DNA of 64,000 nt from Halegenticoccus soli. GTDB taxonomy: Archaea > Halobacteriota > Halobacteria > Halobacteriales > Haloferacaceae. The notes below the pieces were generated by a model. The model had not been told where the DNA came from and made no database searches. It saw nothing but the letters and a program-made list of their open reading frames with translations. The number at the start of each line of letters is the position of its first letter. Positions within the stretch are counted from its first letter, which is position 1. Positions 7,701 to 17,073 of this stretch are shown one piece after another. A program made the translations under genes and the position numbers. Where the stretch lies: the NCBI RefSeq assembly GCF_002844195.1, contig NZ_PEND01000004.1:248001-312000 (forward strand), written 5' to 3'.

Positions 7701-8732
7701 CTACGTCGGGGTCAAAAGCTCCCGCACGTTCACCGTGACGCCGCGCTCCGCGGCCTCGTAAGCCGCCTCGGTCAACGCCGTCACGCGGAGGCCGTCCTCC
7801 GCCGAGATTTCGAGTTCGGCCTCGCCCCGGACCGCGTCGACGAAGTTCGCGAGCTTCCGGCGGGTCAGCGCCTCGAAGCTGGGGATCTCGGGCGTCGAGG
7901 TGTAGGTGATCCCGTCCGACGCGACCTCGATCGTCTCGCCGTCGAAGCTCACGCTCCCTTCCGTTCCCCATATCTGGAAGCCCTCGCCCGGCTCGGGCGT
8001 GCTCTGCCCGTCGCCGCTCACGCCGACGCTCGCGGTGATTTTCGCCCCGCCGCCGGGGCCGCGCCCGTCGCCCTCGCGTTCGAGCGTCACGGCGAGCGCG
8101 CTGTTCACGTCCACCGCGTTCCCGAGGCGGTCGACGGTCGCCGCCACCGAGACCGGGACGCTCCGCGTCGTCCAGAGGAGCGAGTCGAGGAGGTGCGAGC
8201 CGGAGTCGTACAGCTGGCCGCCGCCGGAGAGGGCGGGGTCGGTGCGCCACCGCCCCCTCGTCACCTCGATCCAGGCCTGTTCGAGGAAACACGAGACCAT
8301 GTGCGGCTCGCCGATGCGGCCCTCGTCCACGACGCGGCGTATCTCGCGGAACCGGGGGTCGAGGTGGCGCTGGTACCCCACGGCGAGAACGAGTTCGCGC
8401 GAGTCGGCCCGGTCGATCAGATCGTGCGCGTGATCGACGTCCGTCACCATCGGCTTTTCGAGGTGGACGTGTACCCCGCGGTCGAGACACTCGCGCGCCT
8501 GTTCGTAGTGGCGGGTGTGGGGCGTGACGACGCAGGCCGCGTCGACGGGCTCCGAGTCGAGGAGATCGCGGTAGTTCTCGTACGCGGGCACGTCGAGTTC
8601 GGCGGTGACGGCCTCGCGCGCCTCCGGGGAGGGATCCGCGGCGCCCACGACGTCGACGCCGTCCATCTCCGAGAGGAGCCGGAGTTCGAACCGCCCGAGG
8701 GCGCCGACGCCGACGCCCGCTACGTTGAGCAT
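7701..8732 (-). CDS. Gfo/Idh/MocA family NAD(P)-dependent oxidoreductase
   Basis: 343 residues. The N-terminal Rossmann fold begins MLNVAGVGVGALGRFELRLL, and the family's EKP motif appears as VHLEKPMVTDVDHA. The GGGQLYDSGSHLLD run carries the conserved aspartate and histidine of the substrate site. The C-terminal half is the usual open beta sheet. It probably oxidises a sugar or cyclitol, but the substrate cannot be read from sequence. It is transcribed divergently from an aldo/keto reductase with 117 bases between, so the two may share control and a carbohydrate pathway. Confidence 0.88.
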   Translation of the reverse strand: MLNVAGVGVGALGRFELRLLSEMDGVDVVGAADPSPEAREAVTAELDVPAYENYRDLLDSEPVDAACVVTPHTRHYEQARECLDRGVHVHLEKPMVTDVDHAHDLIDRADSRELVLAVGYQRHLDPRFREIRRVVDEGRIGEPHMVSCFLEQAWIEVTRGRWRTDPALSGGGQLYDSGSHLLDSLLWTTRSVPVSVAATVDRLGNAVDVNSALAVTLEREGDGRGPGGGAKITASVGVSGDGQSTPEPGEGFQIWGTEGSVSFDGETIEVASDGITYTSTPEIPSFEALTRRKLANFVDAVRGEAELEISAEDGLRVTALTEAAYEAAERGVTVNVRELLTPT

Positions 8733-8849
8733 GAGAAACGACAGGGCGGGGAGAGTATAAGATCTGCGAACCTGTCCCACGATCCGGGATCGGGGGGCTC
8801 GGTTTCCGCGACTGCCACGCTTTTGCCCCGGGCGCCCGAGAGAGCGGAC

Positions 8850-9869
8850 ATGGACTACAGACGACTCGGTTCCACGGGCACGAAGGTCTCGGAGCTGTGT
8901 TTCGGAACGTGGCGGTTCGGGCGGAAGACGGCGGGAGACGAGTACGAGACGACCCGAGGCGAGGCCCACGATCTCCTCGACGCGTTCGCTGAGCGCGGCG
9001 GCAACTTCGTCGACACGGCGAACGTCTACGGCGACCCCAACGGCACGAGCGAGGAGTGGATCGGCGACTGGCTCGCGGGGCGCGACCGCGAGGACTTCGT
9101 GCTCGCCTCGAAGGTGTACTTCCCGTTCGACGAGGACAACCCGAACGGGCGCGGCCTCTCGCGAACGCACATCCGGAATCAGATCGACGGCACCCTCGAA
9201 CGCCTCGGCACGGACTACCTCGACCTCTACTACATCCACCGCTGGGACGAGGAAACCCCGATCGAGGAGACGCTGTCGGCGCTGAACGGGCTGGTCGAGG
9301 AGGGGAAGGTGAACTACCTCGGCGCGAGCACGATGGCCGCCTGGCAGCTGACGAAGGCGCTCTGGAAGAGCGAGGTTCACGACTGGGCCCGGTTCGACGT
9401 GACCCAGCCGCTGTTTCACGCCGGCTACTACGAGGACGTGAGAGACTACCTCGACGTGTGCGCCGACCAGGAGCTCGCGGTCTGCCCGTACTCGCCGCTC
9501 GCGGGCGGGTTCCTGACGGGTAAGTACGAGCGCGCCGACCCGGACGATCCACAGAAGGTGGAAGCGCCGGACGGCTCGCGGGCGAGCTTCGACGAGCGCT
9601 TCGGCGACTACTACGTCTCCGAGCGCGGCTGGCGCGTCCTCGACGCGATCCGCGAGGTGGCGGACGAGGTCGACGCCTCGCCGGCGCAGGTCGCGCTCCG
9701 CTGGCTCGTGGACCAGCCGGAGTTCACCTGCGTCCCCATCGTCGGCGCGCGGACGGTCGACCAGCTCGACGAGAACGTCGCCGCCTGCGACGTGGACCTC
9801 TCCGGGGAGCAGTTCGAGCGCATCCTGAACGCGCGGTACGACGAGGAGGGGAACGTCGTCGGTCACTGA
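8850..9869 (+). CDS. Aldo/keto reductase
   Basis: 339 residues, a full-length AKR TIM barrel. The catalytic tetrad can be placed: Asp and Tyr in FVDTANVYGD, Lys in FVLASKVY, and His in LYYIHRWD. The NADPH-binding end is seen in CVPIVGARTVDQLDENV. It resembles the potassium-channel beta-subunit/YajO-type branch that reduces aldehydes and ketones. The ATG follows GAGAGCGGAC. It is divergent from the Gfo/Idh oxidoreductase, which suggests a shared promoter region and linked substrates. Confidence 0.9.
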   Translation: MDYRRLGSTGTKVSELCFGTWRFGRKTAGDEYETTRGEAHDLLDAFAERGGNFVDTANVYGDPNGTSEEWIGDWLAGRDREDFVLASKVYFPFDEDNPNGRGLSRTHIRNQIDGTLERLGTDYLDLYYIHRWDEETPIEETLSALNGLVEEGKVNYLGASTMAAWQLTKALWKSEVHDWARFDVTQPLFHAGYYEDVRDYLDVCADQELAVCPYSPLAGGFLTGKYERADPDDPQKVEAPDGSRASFDERFGDYYVSERGWRVLDAIREVADEVDASPAQVALRWLVDQPEFTCVPIVGARTVDQLDENVAACDVDLSGEQFERILNARYDEEGNVVGH

Positions 9870-9936
9870 CCGCCCGAGCGACCGCAGCGCGTGACCGCCG
9901 CGGGATTTTACCGTCCGGGCGCGGTAGTGATACGCG

Positions 9937-10179
9937 ATGGCCCGCTCCGCTCCCGAAGACGACCCGTGTCCCGTCTGCGGCGAACCCTACGACCGACGCG
10001 TCCGCATCGAACGCGGCGCCCGGTGGAACGACCTGTACCCCGGCTCGCCGCTCGACTACTTCGAGGAGTACCCGCGTCGGTGCGCGGCCGACTACGACGT
10101 CGAAGCCGACGCGGAACTCCCCGGCCGGGAGCGCGCGATCTACCTCCACGCCGGTCGGCGGGGCGCGTCCTTCTTCTGA
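9937..10179 (+). CDS. Small CxxC protein, haloarchaeal
   Basis: 80 residues starting MARSAPEDDPCPVCGEPYDR. There is one CPVC pair and a further cysteine near residue 49 (RRCAADYD), so it could bind a metal as part of a dimer, though a full zinc ribbon is not present. The rest is acidic and aromatic-rich (WNDLYPGSPLDYFEEYP). Small zinc-finger-like proteins of this size are common in haloarchaea and mostly uncharacterised. It lies 67 bases after the aldo/keto reductase. Confidence 0.7.
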   Translation: MARSAPEDDPCPVCGEPYDRRVRIERGARWNDLYPGSPLDYFEEYPRRCAADYDVEADAELPGRERAIYLHAGRRGASFF

Positions 10180-10253
10180 GCCCCCGGCGGTTCCTCGGTA
10201 CCTCGGCCGCACAGGCCCGGAACACGTTTCACGCGGTCGTCCCTCGACCCGGT

Positions 10254-10877
10254 GTGACCCGCCAGCGACGCCGCGTCCGCCGGGCGTACGACTCGATGGC
10301 CGCCCGCTACCGGGACGCCCGCTCGGAGAACTTCCGGGAGGTCGACCTGCTGGACGACCTCGGCGTCCGGCTTCGGCCGGGCGCTCGAATCCTCGACGCG
10401 GGGTGCGGCTCCGGAACCCCCGGTCTGCGCCGAGCCGACGGCGGGCGCGGGGTCGTCGGCCTCGACTTCTCGCGCGAACAGCTTCGGCTCGCGCGGGACG
10501 CCGCGCCCGGGGCGGCGCTCGCGCAGGGCGACGTGACCGCGCTACCCTTCGGTGACGGCGCGTTCGACGCGGTCTGCGCCTTTCACTCGGTCATCCACGT
10601 CCCGACCGACGAGCACCCGGCCGTCCTCCGGGAGTTCGCCCGCGCGCTCCGATCCGGCGGCTGGCTCCTCTTTTCGACCGGCGAGGGCGCGTGGGAGGGG
10701 TCGAACCCCGACTGGCTCGGAGGCGGCGTCGAGATGCGGTGGAGCTTTCCGGGGCTCGACGCGACGCTCGACGCCCTGTCGGAGGCCGGATTCGCGGTCG
10801 AAACGCGGCGGATCGTCGAAGACGAACTCGGGGACGACGGCGGGGCGTTCACGTTCGTGCTCGCGCGACCGGAGTGA
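10254..10877 (+). CDS. Class I SAM-dependent methyltransferase
   Basis: 207 residues from a GTG start. Motif I is ILDAGCGSGTPGL, the acidic end of strand 2 is VVGLDFSREQL, then ALAQGDVTALPFGDGAFDAV (motifs II-III) and LREFARALRSGGWLLFSTG. This matches the Methyltransf_11 (UbiE/Coq5-like) fold. The GTG is favoured over the ATG at 10296 because the segment RRAYDSMAARYRD just before motif I is normally present. Compared with typical members, the loop after motif I (RRADGGRGV) is short. The substrate is unknown. Confidence 0.85.
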   Translation: MTRQRRRVRRAYDSMAARYRDARSENFREVDLLDDLGVRLRPGARILDAGCGSGTPGLRRADGGRGVVGLDFSREQLRLARDAAPGAALAQGDVTALPFGDGAFDAVCAFHSVIHVPTDEHPAVLREFARALRSGGWLLFSTGEGAWEGSNPDWLGGGVEMRWSFPGLDATLDALSEAGFAVETRRIVEDELGDDGGAFTFVLARPE

Positions 10878-10888
10878 CCCGCGCGCCG

Positions 10889-11563
10889 CTATTCCTTCCG
10901 ACCGCGACGGCCGAACCGGAACGGTCGCCAGTACAGCAGCGCGACCGTGAGGAGGAACACCGCGGTCGAGAGGTCGTACGAGAGCGCCGTCGCGGACGCC
11001 GCAAGCGCCGTCCCGCCCCCGAAGACGCCGGTTGCGATCGAGGCGACGATCGGCCACGAACAGGAGACGCAGGAGAGGAGGCCGAGGATCCCCGACACCG
11101 CGGCGCCGGCCGCGTCCACGACCGTCGCGTACACGAGGTACGTCAGCGCGGCGTAGCCGATCACCCGCGCCGGCATGAGCACGACGTTCGCCGCGTCGCC
11201 CGCGTAGACGAGCGCCGGCCCCCAGCCCGGCGGCAGCCACGCGATCCGAAAGCCCGCCGTTCCGGGCGTCGGTCCGGTCACCAGGCCGCCGGCGACCGCG
11301 AGCGCGACGAAGTACAGCGCGGCGACCGCCGCGGCCTTCCGCCGGGTCGACCGACCGGCGGGCGCGACCTCCGTGCGAACGACCGCCCAGATCCCGACCA
11401 CGATCCACAGCAGGCCGTAGACGGAGTACCGTATCGGGAGCAGCGTCCCCGCCGTGAACAGCACGTACGCGAGCGCGGAGAGGAGCACGGAGTTCAAGAG
11501 CAGCCCCCCGTAGAGGAGCGTTTCGCGCGCGGGTCGGAGCCGGCTGGAACTGACGGTACTCAT
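10889..11563 (-). CDS. Multi-pass membrane protein next to heme o synthase (haloarchaeal)
   Basis: 224 residues with about six hydrophobic helices and basic ends. The motif CVSCSWP sits in a helix near residue 165 and could bind a metal or form a disulfide; it recalls the CxxC of some copper or mercury membrane proteins, but no family is certain. It lies 20 bases after ctaB on the same strand, so it is probably co-transcribed and may help cytochrome oxidase or heme biogenesis. The start MSTVSSSRLRPARETLLYGG is the only reasonable one. Confidence 0.7.
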   Translation of the reverse strand: MSTVSSSRLRPARETLLYGGLLLNSVLLSALAYVLFTAGTLLPIRYSVYGLLWIVVGIWAVVRTEVAPAGRSTRRKAAAVAALYFVALAVAGGLVTGPTPGTAGFRIAWLPPGWGPALVYAGDAANVVLMPARVIGYAALTYLVYATVVDAAGAAVSGILGLLSCVSCSWPIVASIATGVFGGGTALAASATALSYDLSTAVFLLTVALLYWRPFRFGRRGRKE

Positions 11564-11583
11564 GGTTTCGGATTCCGCGTCGG

Positions 11584-12984
11584 TCAGATCGCGAGCGCGT
11601 CGACGACGATGGCGAGCAGCAGGAAGCCGAGGTAGGCGTTCGAGGCGTGGAACGACCGGAACGCCGCGGCCTCCGTCTGCTCGTAGTGGAGCCGGATGAC
11701 GGTCCAGAGGAAGACGCCGCCGAACGCGACGCCCGTGACGACGTACAGCGGGCCGAGCGATTCGGCGGCCGCGAGCGCGCCCGCGGCGACGAGCGTCGCG
11801 CCGAGGTACCAGAGGATGTGCCGCCTGGTCGCCGTCTCGCCGCGGACGACCGGCATCATGGGGAAGCCGCCGCGCGCGTAGTCGTCCTTGTACGCCAGCG
11901 CGAGGTTGTAGAAGTGGGCCGGCGTCCACAGGAAGATGACGACCGCGAGCGCGATCCCCCCGAGGCCGATCTCGCCCGTCACCGCAGCCCAGCCGATCAC
12001 GGCCGGGAGCGCCCCCGCCAACCCGCCGATGACGGTGTTCTGGACGGTGTTCGGCTTCAGGATCAGCGTGTAGACGACGCTGTAGAACAGGATCGCCGCG
12101 AGCCCCAGCGCCGCCGTGAGCGCGTTCACGCTGGCGAACAGCGCGAGCGAGGCTGCCGTCAGCGCCAGGCCGAACGCGACCGCGTTCCGCACCGGCACCA
12201 GGTCCGTCGCCAGCGGGCGGTCGCTCGTCCGCGCCATCCGGCGGTCCACGTCGCGTTCGAGAACGTGGTTGAACGTCCCGCTCGCGCCGATGGCGAGCGC
12301 CCCGCCCCCGAGCGTCGCGAGGACGGTGGCCGGCGAGAGCCCCGGGCCGCCCGCGAGCGCCATGCCCGCCGAGGCGACGAGACAGAGCAGCCACATCAGC
12401 CGGGGCTTCGTCAGCCTGACGTACGCCGCGGCGGTCGCCTTCGCCCGGGCGACCGGGTCGGTCGGGAGGTCCGGGGAGCGATTCGACGCCGGCGGGAGGT
12501 CCCGCGCGGGCGGCCGCCCCGGCGCGTCGTCCGGATCGCCCGTCTGCGCTTCCAGGGTCCACGCGAGCGCGGCGACGAGGCCGCCGAAGATTATCATCGC
12601 GACGACCAGGTGCACCGCCGACAGGGCGACGCCGCCGCCGGTCGTCGCCACGAGCGCGCCGAGGCCGGCCTGGACGGGGTACAGCGCGAGCGACACGCCG
12701 AGGGCGGCGCGGACGCGCGTCGAGGCGCCGCGCCGCCAGCCGGCGACCGTCGTCGCGAGCACGAGCAGGCCGACGAGCGCCGCGACGACTCGGTGTCCGA
12801 GCGCGACGTAGCCGTCGGCCGTCGAGGGAAGGGACCAGCCGTCGCCGCACGCCGGCCACGCGGTGCAGGCCGCGCTCGCATCGGTGATGGCCGTCGCCGC
12901 CCCGACGGCGAGCAGGAGATAGACGCCCATCGCCGCGGCGCCGAGGAGGCCGGGGAATCGATCTCGTCTCTCTGTTGCTACCAC
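11584..12984 (-). CDS. ctaB: Heme o synthase (protoheme IX farnesyltransferase) with N-terminal CtaA/Cox15-like domain
   Basis: About 466 residues from a GTG at 12984. The C-terminal 280 residues are a UbiA-type prenyltransferase with both Asp-rich motifs (NHVLERDVDRRMARTSDRP and YKDDYARGGFPMMP), which adds farnesyl to heme b to give heme o. The N-terminal 165 residues hold four helices resembling half of heme A synthase, with histidines in YVALGHRVVAAL and SAVHLVVAM. The frame is open to 13086, but an extra 34 basic residues would be odd and TAAGTA (about 13018-13023) suggests transcription starts close to the GTG. It is divergent from coxB. Confidence 0.88.
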   Translation of the reverse strand: MVATERRDRFPGLLGAAAMGVYLLLAVGAATAITDASAACTAWPACGDGWSLPSTADGYVALGHRVVAALVGLLVLATTVAGWRRGASTRVRAALGVSLALYPVQAGLGALVATTGGGVALSAVHLVVAMIIFGGLVAALAWTLEAQTGDPDDAPGRPPARDLPPASNRSPDLPTDPVARAKATAAAYVRLTKPRLMWLLCLVASAGMALAGGPGLSPATVLATLGGGALAIGASGTFNHVLERDVDRRMARTSDRPLATDLVPVRNAVAFGLALTAASLALFASVNALTAALGLAAILFYSVVYTLILKPNTVQNTVIGGLAGALPAVIGWAAVTGEIGLGGIALAVVIFLWTPAHFYNLALAYKDDYARGGFPMMPVVRGETATRRHILWYLGATLVAAGALAAAESLGPLYVVTGVAFGGVFLWTVIRLHYEQTEAAAFRSFHASNAYLGFLLLAIVVDALAI

Positions 12985-13140
12985 GACTGGGTCACTTGTC
13001 GTCGGTTGGAAACGGCGGTACTTAGGCGCGCCGTTTTCCTCGACGGCGTTCGAGAATCGCTCGCGGGGAGGGGTCCGAAACCGCACGCGAGCGGGAAAGT
13101 CAGCAGCTATTTACGTCGGGTATCCTAACCCCCGAGTAGC

Positions 13141-13986
13141 ATGAAGCGTACGCGTTTCGCGCTCGTCTCGTTGCTCTCGGCGGTGGCGCTGGCGCTCGCC
13201 GTCGAGTCGGTGGCGGCGCAGCCATCGACCACGGCGGAGCTCATAAACGAGCTGAATCTGAAGCTCCTGTACGTCGCGGTGCCGATCACGCTCCTGGTCG
13301 AGGTCATCCTTCTCTACACGGTACTGAAGTTCAGAAACAACGACTCCCCGAAGCCGACGCGGGAGAACCGGCGGCTGGAGATCACGTGGACGATCGCGAC
13401 GGCCATCATCCTCCTCTTCGTCGGCGTCGCCTCCTACGGCGTGCTGGCTAACCCCGACGTCACGTACCTGGAAGAGCCCGGCGCCGAGGCCGGCCCGAGC
13501 GAGGGCGACGTGGTCGTCCGGGCGGAGGCGTTCCAGTGGGGCTGGGAGATGAGCTACCCCCGGGAGAACGTGACCAGCGGCACCAACATCGTGCTGCCGC
13601 AGGGACAGGACGTGTACATTCAGGTCACCTCCAGGGACGTGATCCACGCGTTCCACGTCCCCGAGATGGGGTTGAAGATGGACGCGTTCCCGGGTAAGGT
13701 CCAGACGATCAAGACCACGCCGCTCGAAACCGGCGAGTACCAGGGCTACTGCGCCGAGTACTGCGGCGTCGCCCACTCGCAGATGTACTTCACGGTCGAG
13801 GTGGTCCCGCAGGACCAGTACCAGCAGTGGCTGCAGGAGCAGCGACAGTCCCAGCAGGGCGGCGGTGACGGCGGCAACGAGTCCGCCGGCGGCAATGGCA
13901 ACCAGAGCGCGGACGGCAACGAGTCGGGCGGTAACGCCTCGGCCAGCGTGAACGCGCCGCCCGCGCTGCTCGCGCTCGCGAACTGA
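13141..13986 (+). CDS. coxB: Cytochrome c oxidase subunit II
   Basis: 281 residues. A signal peptide (residues 1-26, ending VAAQ) is followed by two membrane helices (about 41-62 and 81-102), then the cupredoxin domain. The CuA site is complete: His169 in VIHAFHV, Cys204, Cys208, His212 and Met215 in GYCAEYCGVAHSQM. A Gly/Asn/Ser-rich tail (about 238-270) ends in a hydrophobic stretch. It accepts electrons from a blue copper protein or cytochrome and passes them to subunit I, which is not in this window. It is divergent from ctaB, giving one respiratory locus. Confidence 0.95.
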   Translation: MKRTRFALVSLLSAVALALAVESVAAQPSTTAELINELNLKLLYVAVPITLLVEVILLYTVLKFRNNDSPKPTRENRRLEITWTIATAIILLFVGVASYGVLANPDVTYLEEPGAEAGPSEGDVVVRAEAFQWGWEMSYPRENVTSGTNIVLPQGQDVYIQVTSRDVIHAFHVPEMGLKMDAFPGKVQTIKTTPLETGEYQGYCAEYCGVAHSQMYFTVEVVPQDQYQQWLQEQRQSQQGGGDGGNESAGGNGNQSADGNESGGNASASVNAPPALLALAN

Positions 13987-14149
13987 TCGCCGGTCGCGCT
14001 TCTTCTACTCGATCCGACCGACGGTAGACGATACGCCGCCGAGGGCCACGGCTCCGATCCGTTTCTCTCAGTCGCGGTCCTCGCACTCGCGAGACGACGG
14101 CCGCGCTCCGCTCCGGGCGTTCCGCCGCCGTCGGCCGACTGGGCCGACC

Positions 14150-14578
14150 TCAGCCGCGCTCTTCGAGGATGCGCCGGATGATCCGTCCGGTGGACAGCAG
14201 CTCGCCGTCGTACCGCGGTTCGCGCGCGGACGCCCGGCGGACCTCGCAGGCGATGCCGCGCTCTTCGAGCGCCGCCTCGATGGCCGCCTCGTCGTGGTGC
14301 TGATCGTACCCGAGCGCGATGACGTCGGGGTCGATCCGCTCGATGGGGACGAAGATGTCCTCGGGGTGGCCGAGGTGCGCCTCGTCGACGACTTCGAGCG
14401 CGGCGACCATGTCCCGACGCTGGCGGTCGGGGAGGATCGGCTTCCGCTTGTGCGTGACGTTCGAGCGGCGGGCGATGATGACGTGGAGTTCGTCGCCCAT
14501 CGCCGCCGCGTCTTCGAGGTAGTGGAGATGTCCGGGGTGGAGGATGTCGAACGTCCCCTGTGCGATAACGGTCGTCAT
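14150..14578 (-). CDS. ribL: FAD synthase (archaeal RibL-type nucleotidyltransferase)
   Basis: 142 residues. The cytidylyltransferase-type motif HPGH is in [17 protein letters not shown], and the second signature region appears at [18 protein letters not shown]. The [11 protein letters not shown] segment is typical of archaeal RibL. These enzymes transfer AMP (or CMP) to FMN to make FAD. It overlaps the upstream JAMM gene by four bases (ATGA), so they form one operon. Length and motif order fit the family closely. The alternative, a glycerol-3-phosphate cytidylyltransferase, is less likely in a haloarchaeon. Confidence 0.88.
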   Translation of the reverse strand: MTTVIAQGTFDILHPGHLHYLEDAAAMGDELHVIIARRSNVTHKRKPILPDRQRRDMVAALEVVDEAHLGHPEDIFVPIERIDPDVIALGYDQHHDEAAIEAALEERGIACEVRRASAREPRYDGELLSTGRIIRRILEERG

Positions 14579-15066
14579 AGGTCGTCTGCGAGTTCCTCGT
14601 CGATGTCCGCCTGGTCGAAGTCGAAGAACGATTCGGCGTCCGGGAGCTCTACGTCGAGCACGTCGAGCGTTCGCGGCTCGCCCTCCCGGTCGAACGCGCG
14701 CCAGTCGGACCGCCGGTAGGGCGCGCCGATGATGACGTGAACCTGCCCCCGCGTGAACGTCGCCAGGTCGGCGTCGCTCGGCCGCAAGACGCCGTTCGGG
14801 TGCGAGTGGACGGACCCGACGGCGCGCACGTCGTTCGGGACGAGGCTCGTCCGAACGGTCGCGCTCACCGGGTTGGATTCCGTCGCCGGGATGACCAGCA
14901 CGTCGGTGATCACCGTCCCGTCGCGGTCCAGGCCCAACCGCCGGGCGTCCTCGCCGCGCAGGAGCCCCATGTACTCGTTCGGGTGAGACTCCTCCGACGC
15001 TTCGAGCGCGAACTCGAGCGTCTCCTCGGCGATGCCGAGGAGATCGCCCGACCGGAAGAGGCGCAT
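14575..15066 (-). CDS. JAMM/MPN+ domain metalloprotease (possible desampylase paralogue)
   Basis: 163 residues. The zinc-site signature is intact: Glu31, then His87 and His89 in VHSHP, Ser97 and Asp100 (H-x-H-x7-S-x2-D). Such archaeal JAMM proteins remove ubiquitin-like SAMP modifiers from proteins or process SAMPs for sulfur transfer; two paralogues are known in Haloferax. The C-terminal tail is very acidic ([17 protein letters not shown]). It is the first gene of an operon with ribL and is divergent from the DHH phosphoesterase. The specific substrate is inferred, not shown. Confidence 0.85.
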   Translation of the reverse strand: MRLFRSGDLLGIAEETLEFALEASEESHPNEYMGLLRGEDARRLGLDRDGTVITDVLVIPATESNPVSATVRTSLVPNDVRAVGSVHSHPNGVLRPSDADLATFTRGQVHVIIGAPYRRSDWRAFDREGEPRTLDVLDVELPDAESFFDFDQADIDEELADDL

Positions 15067-15158
15067 GTCCTATCTCGGGTGCGTCGCCTTCTAAGGGTTC
15101 CGAAAGGTCGCGCGGCGATGATGTAAAGCTTAACTCCCGGCCCCCACTTACCTCGCCC

Positions 15159-17060
15159 ATGACCGATGTGACCGCCGGGGATTCCGGCACCGGGTCGAAT
15201 TCGCGGCCCGTCGTTTACGATCTCGCACCCGCCTGCACGGTCTCCGACGTGGAGATCGGCGCCTTCTATCACGCCGTGGTCAACGGCGTCGTCGACTACG
15301 GCGTCTTCGTCGACGTTTCGGACGCGGTCTCCGGGCTCGTCCACGAGTCGAACCTCGACCGGAAGTACGGCGTCGGCGACCGGCTCATCGTCGAACTGAC
15401 GGAGATCAAGGAGAACGGCGACATCGCGTTCGACGTCGCCGACCCCGAGAACTACCGCACCGTCGCCGTCGACTGCGCGCCCGAGACGACCGCCGTCGAC
15501 TCGCTCGTCGCGGGCGAGGAGGCGATCGTCGAGGGGACGGTCGTGCAGATCAAACAGACGGGCGGCCCCACGATCTTCCACGTCAACGACGGAACGGGTA
15601 TCGTCGCGTGCGCCGCCTTCGAGGAGGCGGGCGTCCGCGCGCACCCGGACGTCGAGGTCGACGACGCGGTTCGGGTCCGAGGGGACGTCGAGCGGCACGA
15701 CGGAGCGAAGCAGGTCGAGGCCGAGTCGCTCGAACGGCTCGACGGCGAGACGGCCGAGTCCGTCCGGGAGGACATCGACGCCGCGCTGACAGAGCGGGCT
15801 GAGCCGCACGACGTCGACCCGCTCGTGGAGTGGCCCGAGTTCGAGAAGCTGCGCGACGATCTCGAAGGGGTCGCGCGCCTGCTCCGGCGCACGGTGCTCG
15901 AAGGCCGGCCGATCCGCGTCCGACACCACGCCGACGGCGACGGGATGTGCGCGTCGATCCCCGTCCAGCTCGCGCTGGAGCGGTTCATCGCCGAGGTCCA
16001 CGAGGACCCCTCGGCCCCCCAGCACCTCTTCAAGCGGCTGCCGAGCAAGGCCCCCTTCTACGAGATGGAGGACGTGACCCGCGACCTGAACTTCGCGCTC
16101 GAAGGGCGGGCCCGCCACGGGCAGAAGCTCCCGTTCCTCCTGATGCTCGACAACGGGAGCACCGAGGAGGACGTCCCGGCTTACGAGAACCTCGCGCACT
16201 ACGACATCCCGATCGCGGTCATCGACCACCACCACCCGGACCCGGATGCGGTGAACCCGCTCCTGAGCGCGCACGTGAATCCCTACCTCTACGACGAGGA
16301 CTACCGCATCACGACGGGGATGATGTGCGTCGAACTCGCGCGGATGATCGACCCCGATCTGACGGCCGGCCTCCGGCACGTGCCCGCCGTCGCCGGGCTC
16401 TCGGACCGCTCGAAGGCCGAGGCCATGGGCGAGTACGTCGCCCTCGCCGAGTCGGAGGGGTACAGCCGCGAGGACCTCGAAAACATCGGCGAGGCGCTCG
16501 ACTACGCGGCTCACTGGCTCCGCTACGACGCCGGCGAGACGCTCGTCAACGACGTGCTCAACGTCGGCTGCGAGGACGAGGCGCGCCACCGCGAGCTCGT
16601 CGCGTTCCTCTCCGAGCGCGCGGAGCGCGACGTCGAGCGCCAGCTCGAAGCCGTCGAACCGCACGTCGACCACGAGCGGCTTTCGAGCGGCGCGCACCTC
16701 TACACCGTCGACCTCGACCGCTTCGCCCACCGCTTCACGTACCCCGCGCCCGGCAAGACGACGGGGCAGCTCCACGACCGGAAGGTGACAGAGACGGGCG
16801 AGTCGGTCATCACGGTCGGCTACGGCCCCGACTTCGCCGTCCTCCGATCCGACGGCGTCCGGCTCGACATCCCGCAGATGGTCGCCGAACTGAACGAGGA
16901 GGTCACCGGGGGCGGCGTCAACGGCGGCGGCCACCTCGTCGTCGGCTCCATCAAGTTCGTCAAGGGCATGCGGGAGGCGGTCATCGACAGCCTGGTCGAC
17001 AAGATGGCCGACGCCGACCTCGACGAGAACCTCTCGAGCACCGCGACGATCGACACCTGA
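15159..17060 (+). CDS. S1-OB-DHH family phosphoesterase (archaeal RecJ-like nuclease)
   Basis: 633 residues. An S1 RNA-binding domain (about 28-90, with [16 protein letters not shown]) is followed by an OB-fold domain (about 118-195). The DHH domain has motif [12 protein letters not shown], the aspartate motif [10 protein letters not shown] and the hallmark [15 protein letters not shown]1-like C-terminus has GGGVNGGGH. Catalytic residues look complete, so it should be an active Mn-dependent exonuclease or phosphodiesterase on single-stranded nucleic acid. The S1 and OB parts suggest RNA or ssDNA binding. It is divergent from the JAMM-ribL operon. Confidence 0.9.
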   Translation: MTDVTAGDSGTGSNSRPVVYDLAPACTVSDVEIGAFYHAVVNGVVDYGVFVDVSDAVSGLVHESNLDRKYGVGDRLIVELTEIKENGDIAFDVADPENYRTVAVDCAPETTAVDSLVAGEEAIVEGTVVQIKQTGGPTIFHVNDGTGIVACAAFEEAGVRAHPDVEVDDAVRVRGDVERHDGAKQVEAESLERLDGETAESVREDIDAALTERAEPHDVDPLVEWPEFEKLRDDLEGVARLLRRTVLEGRPIRVRHHADGDGMCASIPVQLALERFIAEVHEDPSAPQHLFKRLPSKAPFYEMEDVTRDLNFALEGRARHGQKLPFLLMLDNGSTEEDVPAYENLAHYDIPIAVIDHHHPDPDAVNPLLSAHVNPYLYDEDYRITTGMMCVELARMIDPDLTAGLRHVPAVAGLSDRSKAEAMGEYVALAESEGYSREDLENIGEALDYAAHWLRYDAGETLVNDVLNVGCEDEARHRELVAFLSERAERDVERQLEAVEPHVDHERLSSGAHLYTVDLDRFAHRFTYPAPGKTTGQLHDRKVTETGESVITVGYGPDFAVLRSDGVRLDIPQMVAELNEEVTGGGVNGGGHLVVGSIKFVKGMREAVIDSLVDKMADADLDENLSSTATIDT

Positions 17061-17073
17061 GCGCCGCCCGCGG

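Noticed and set aside
12985-13086. Longer start for ctaB
   Set aside because: It would add 34 polar residues before the first helix and cross the probable promoter.
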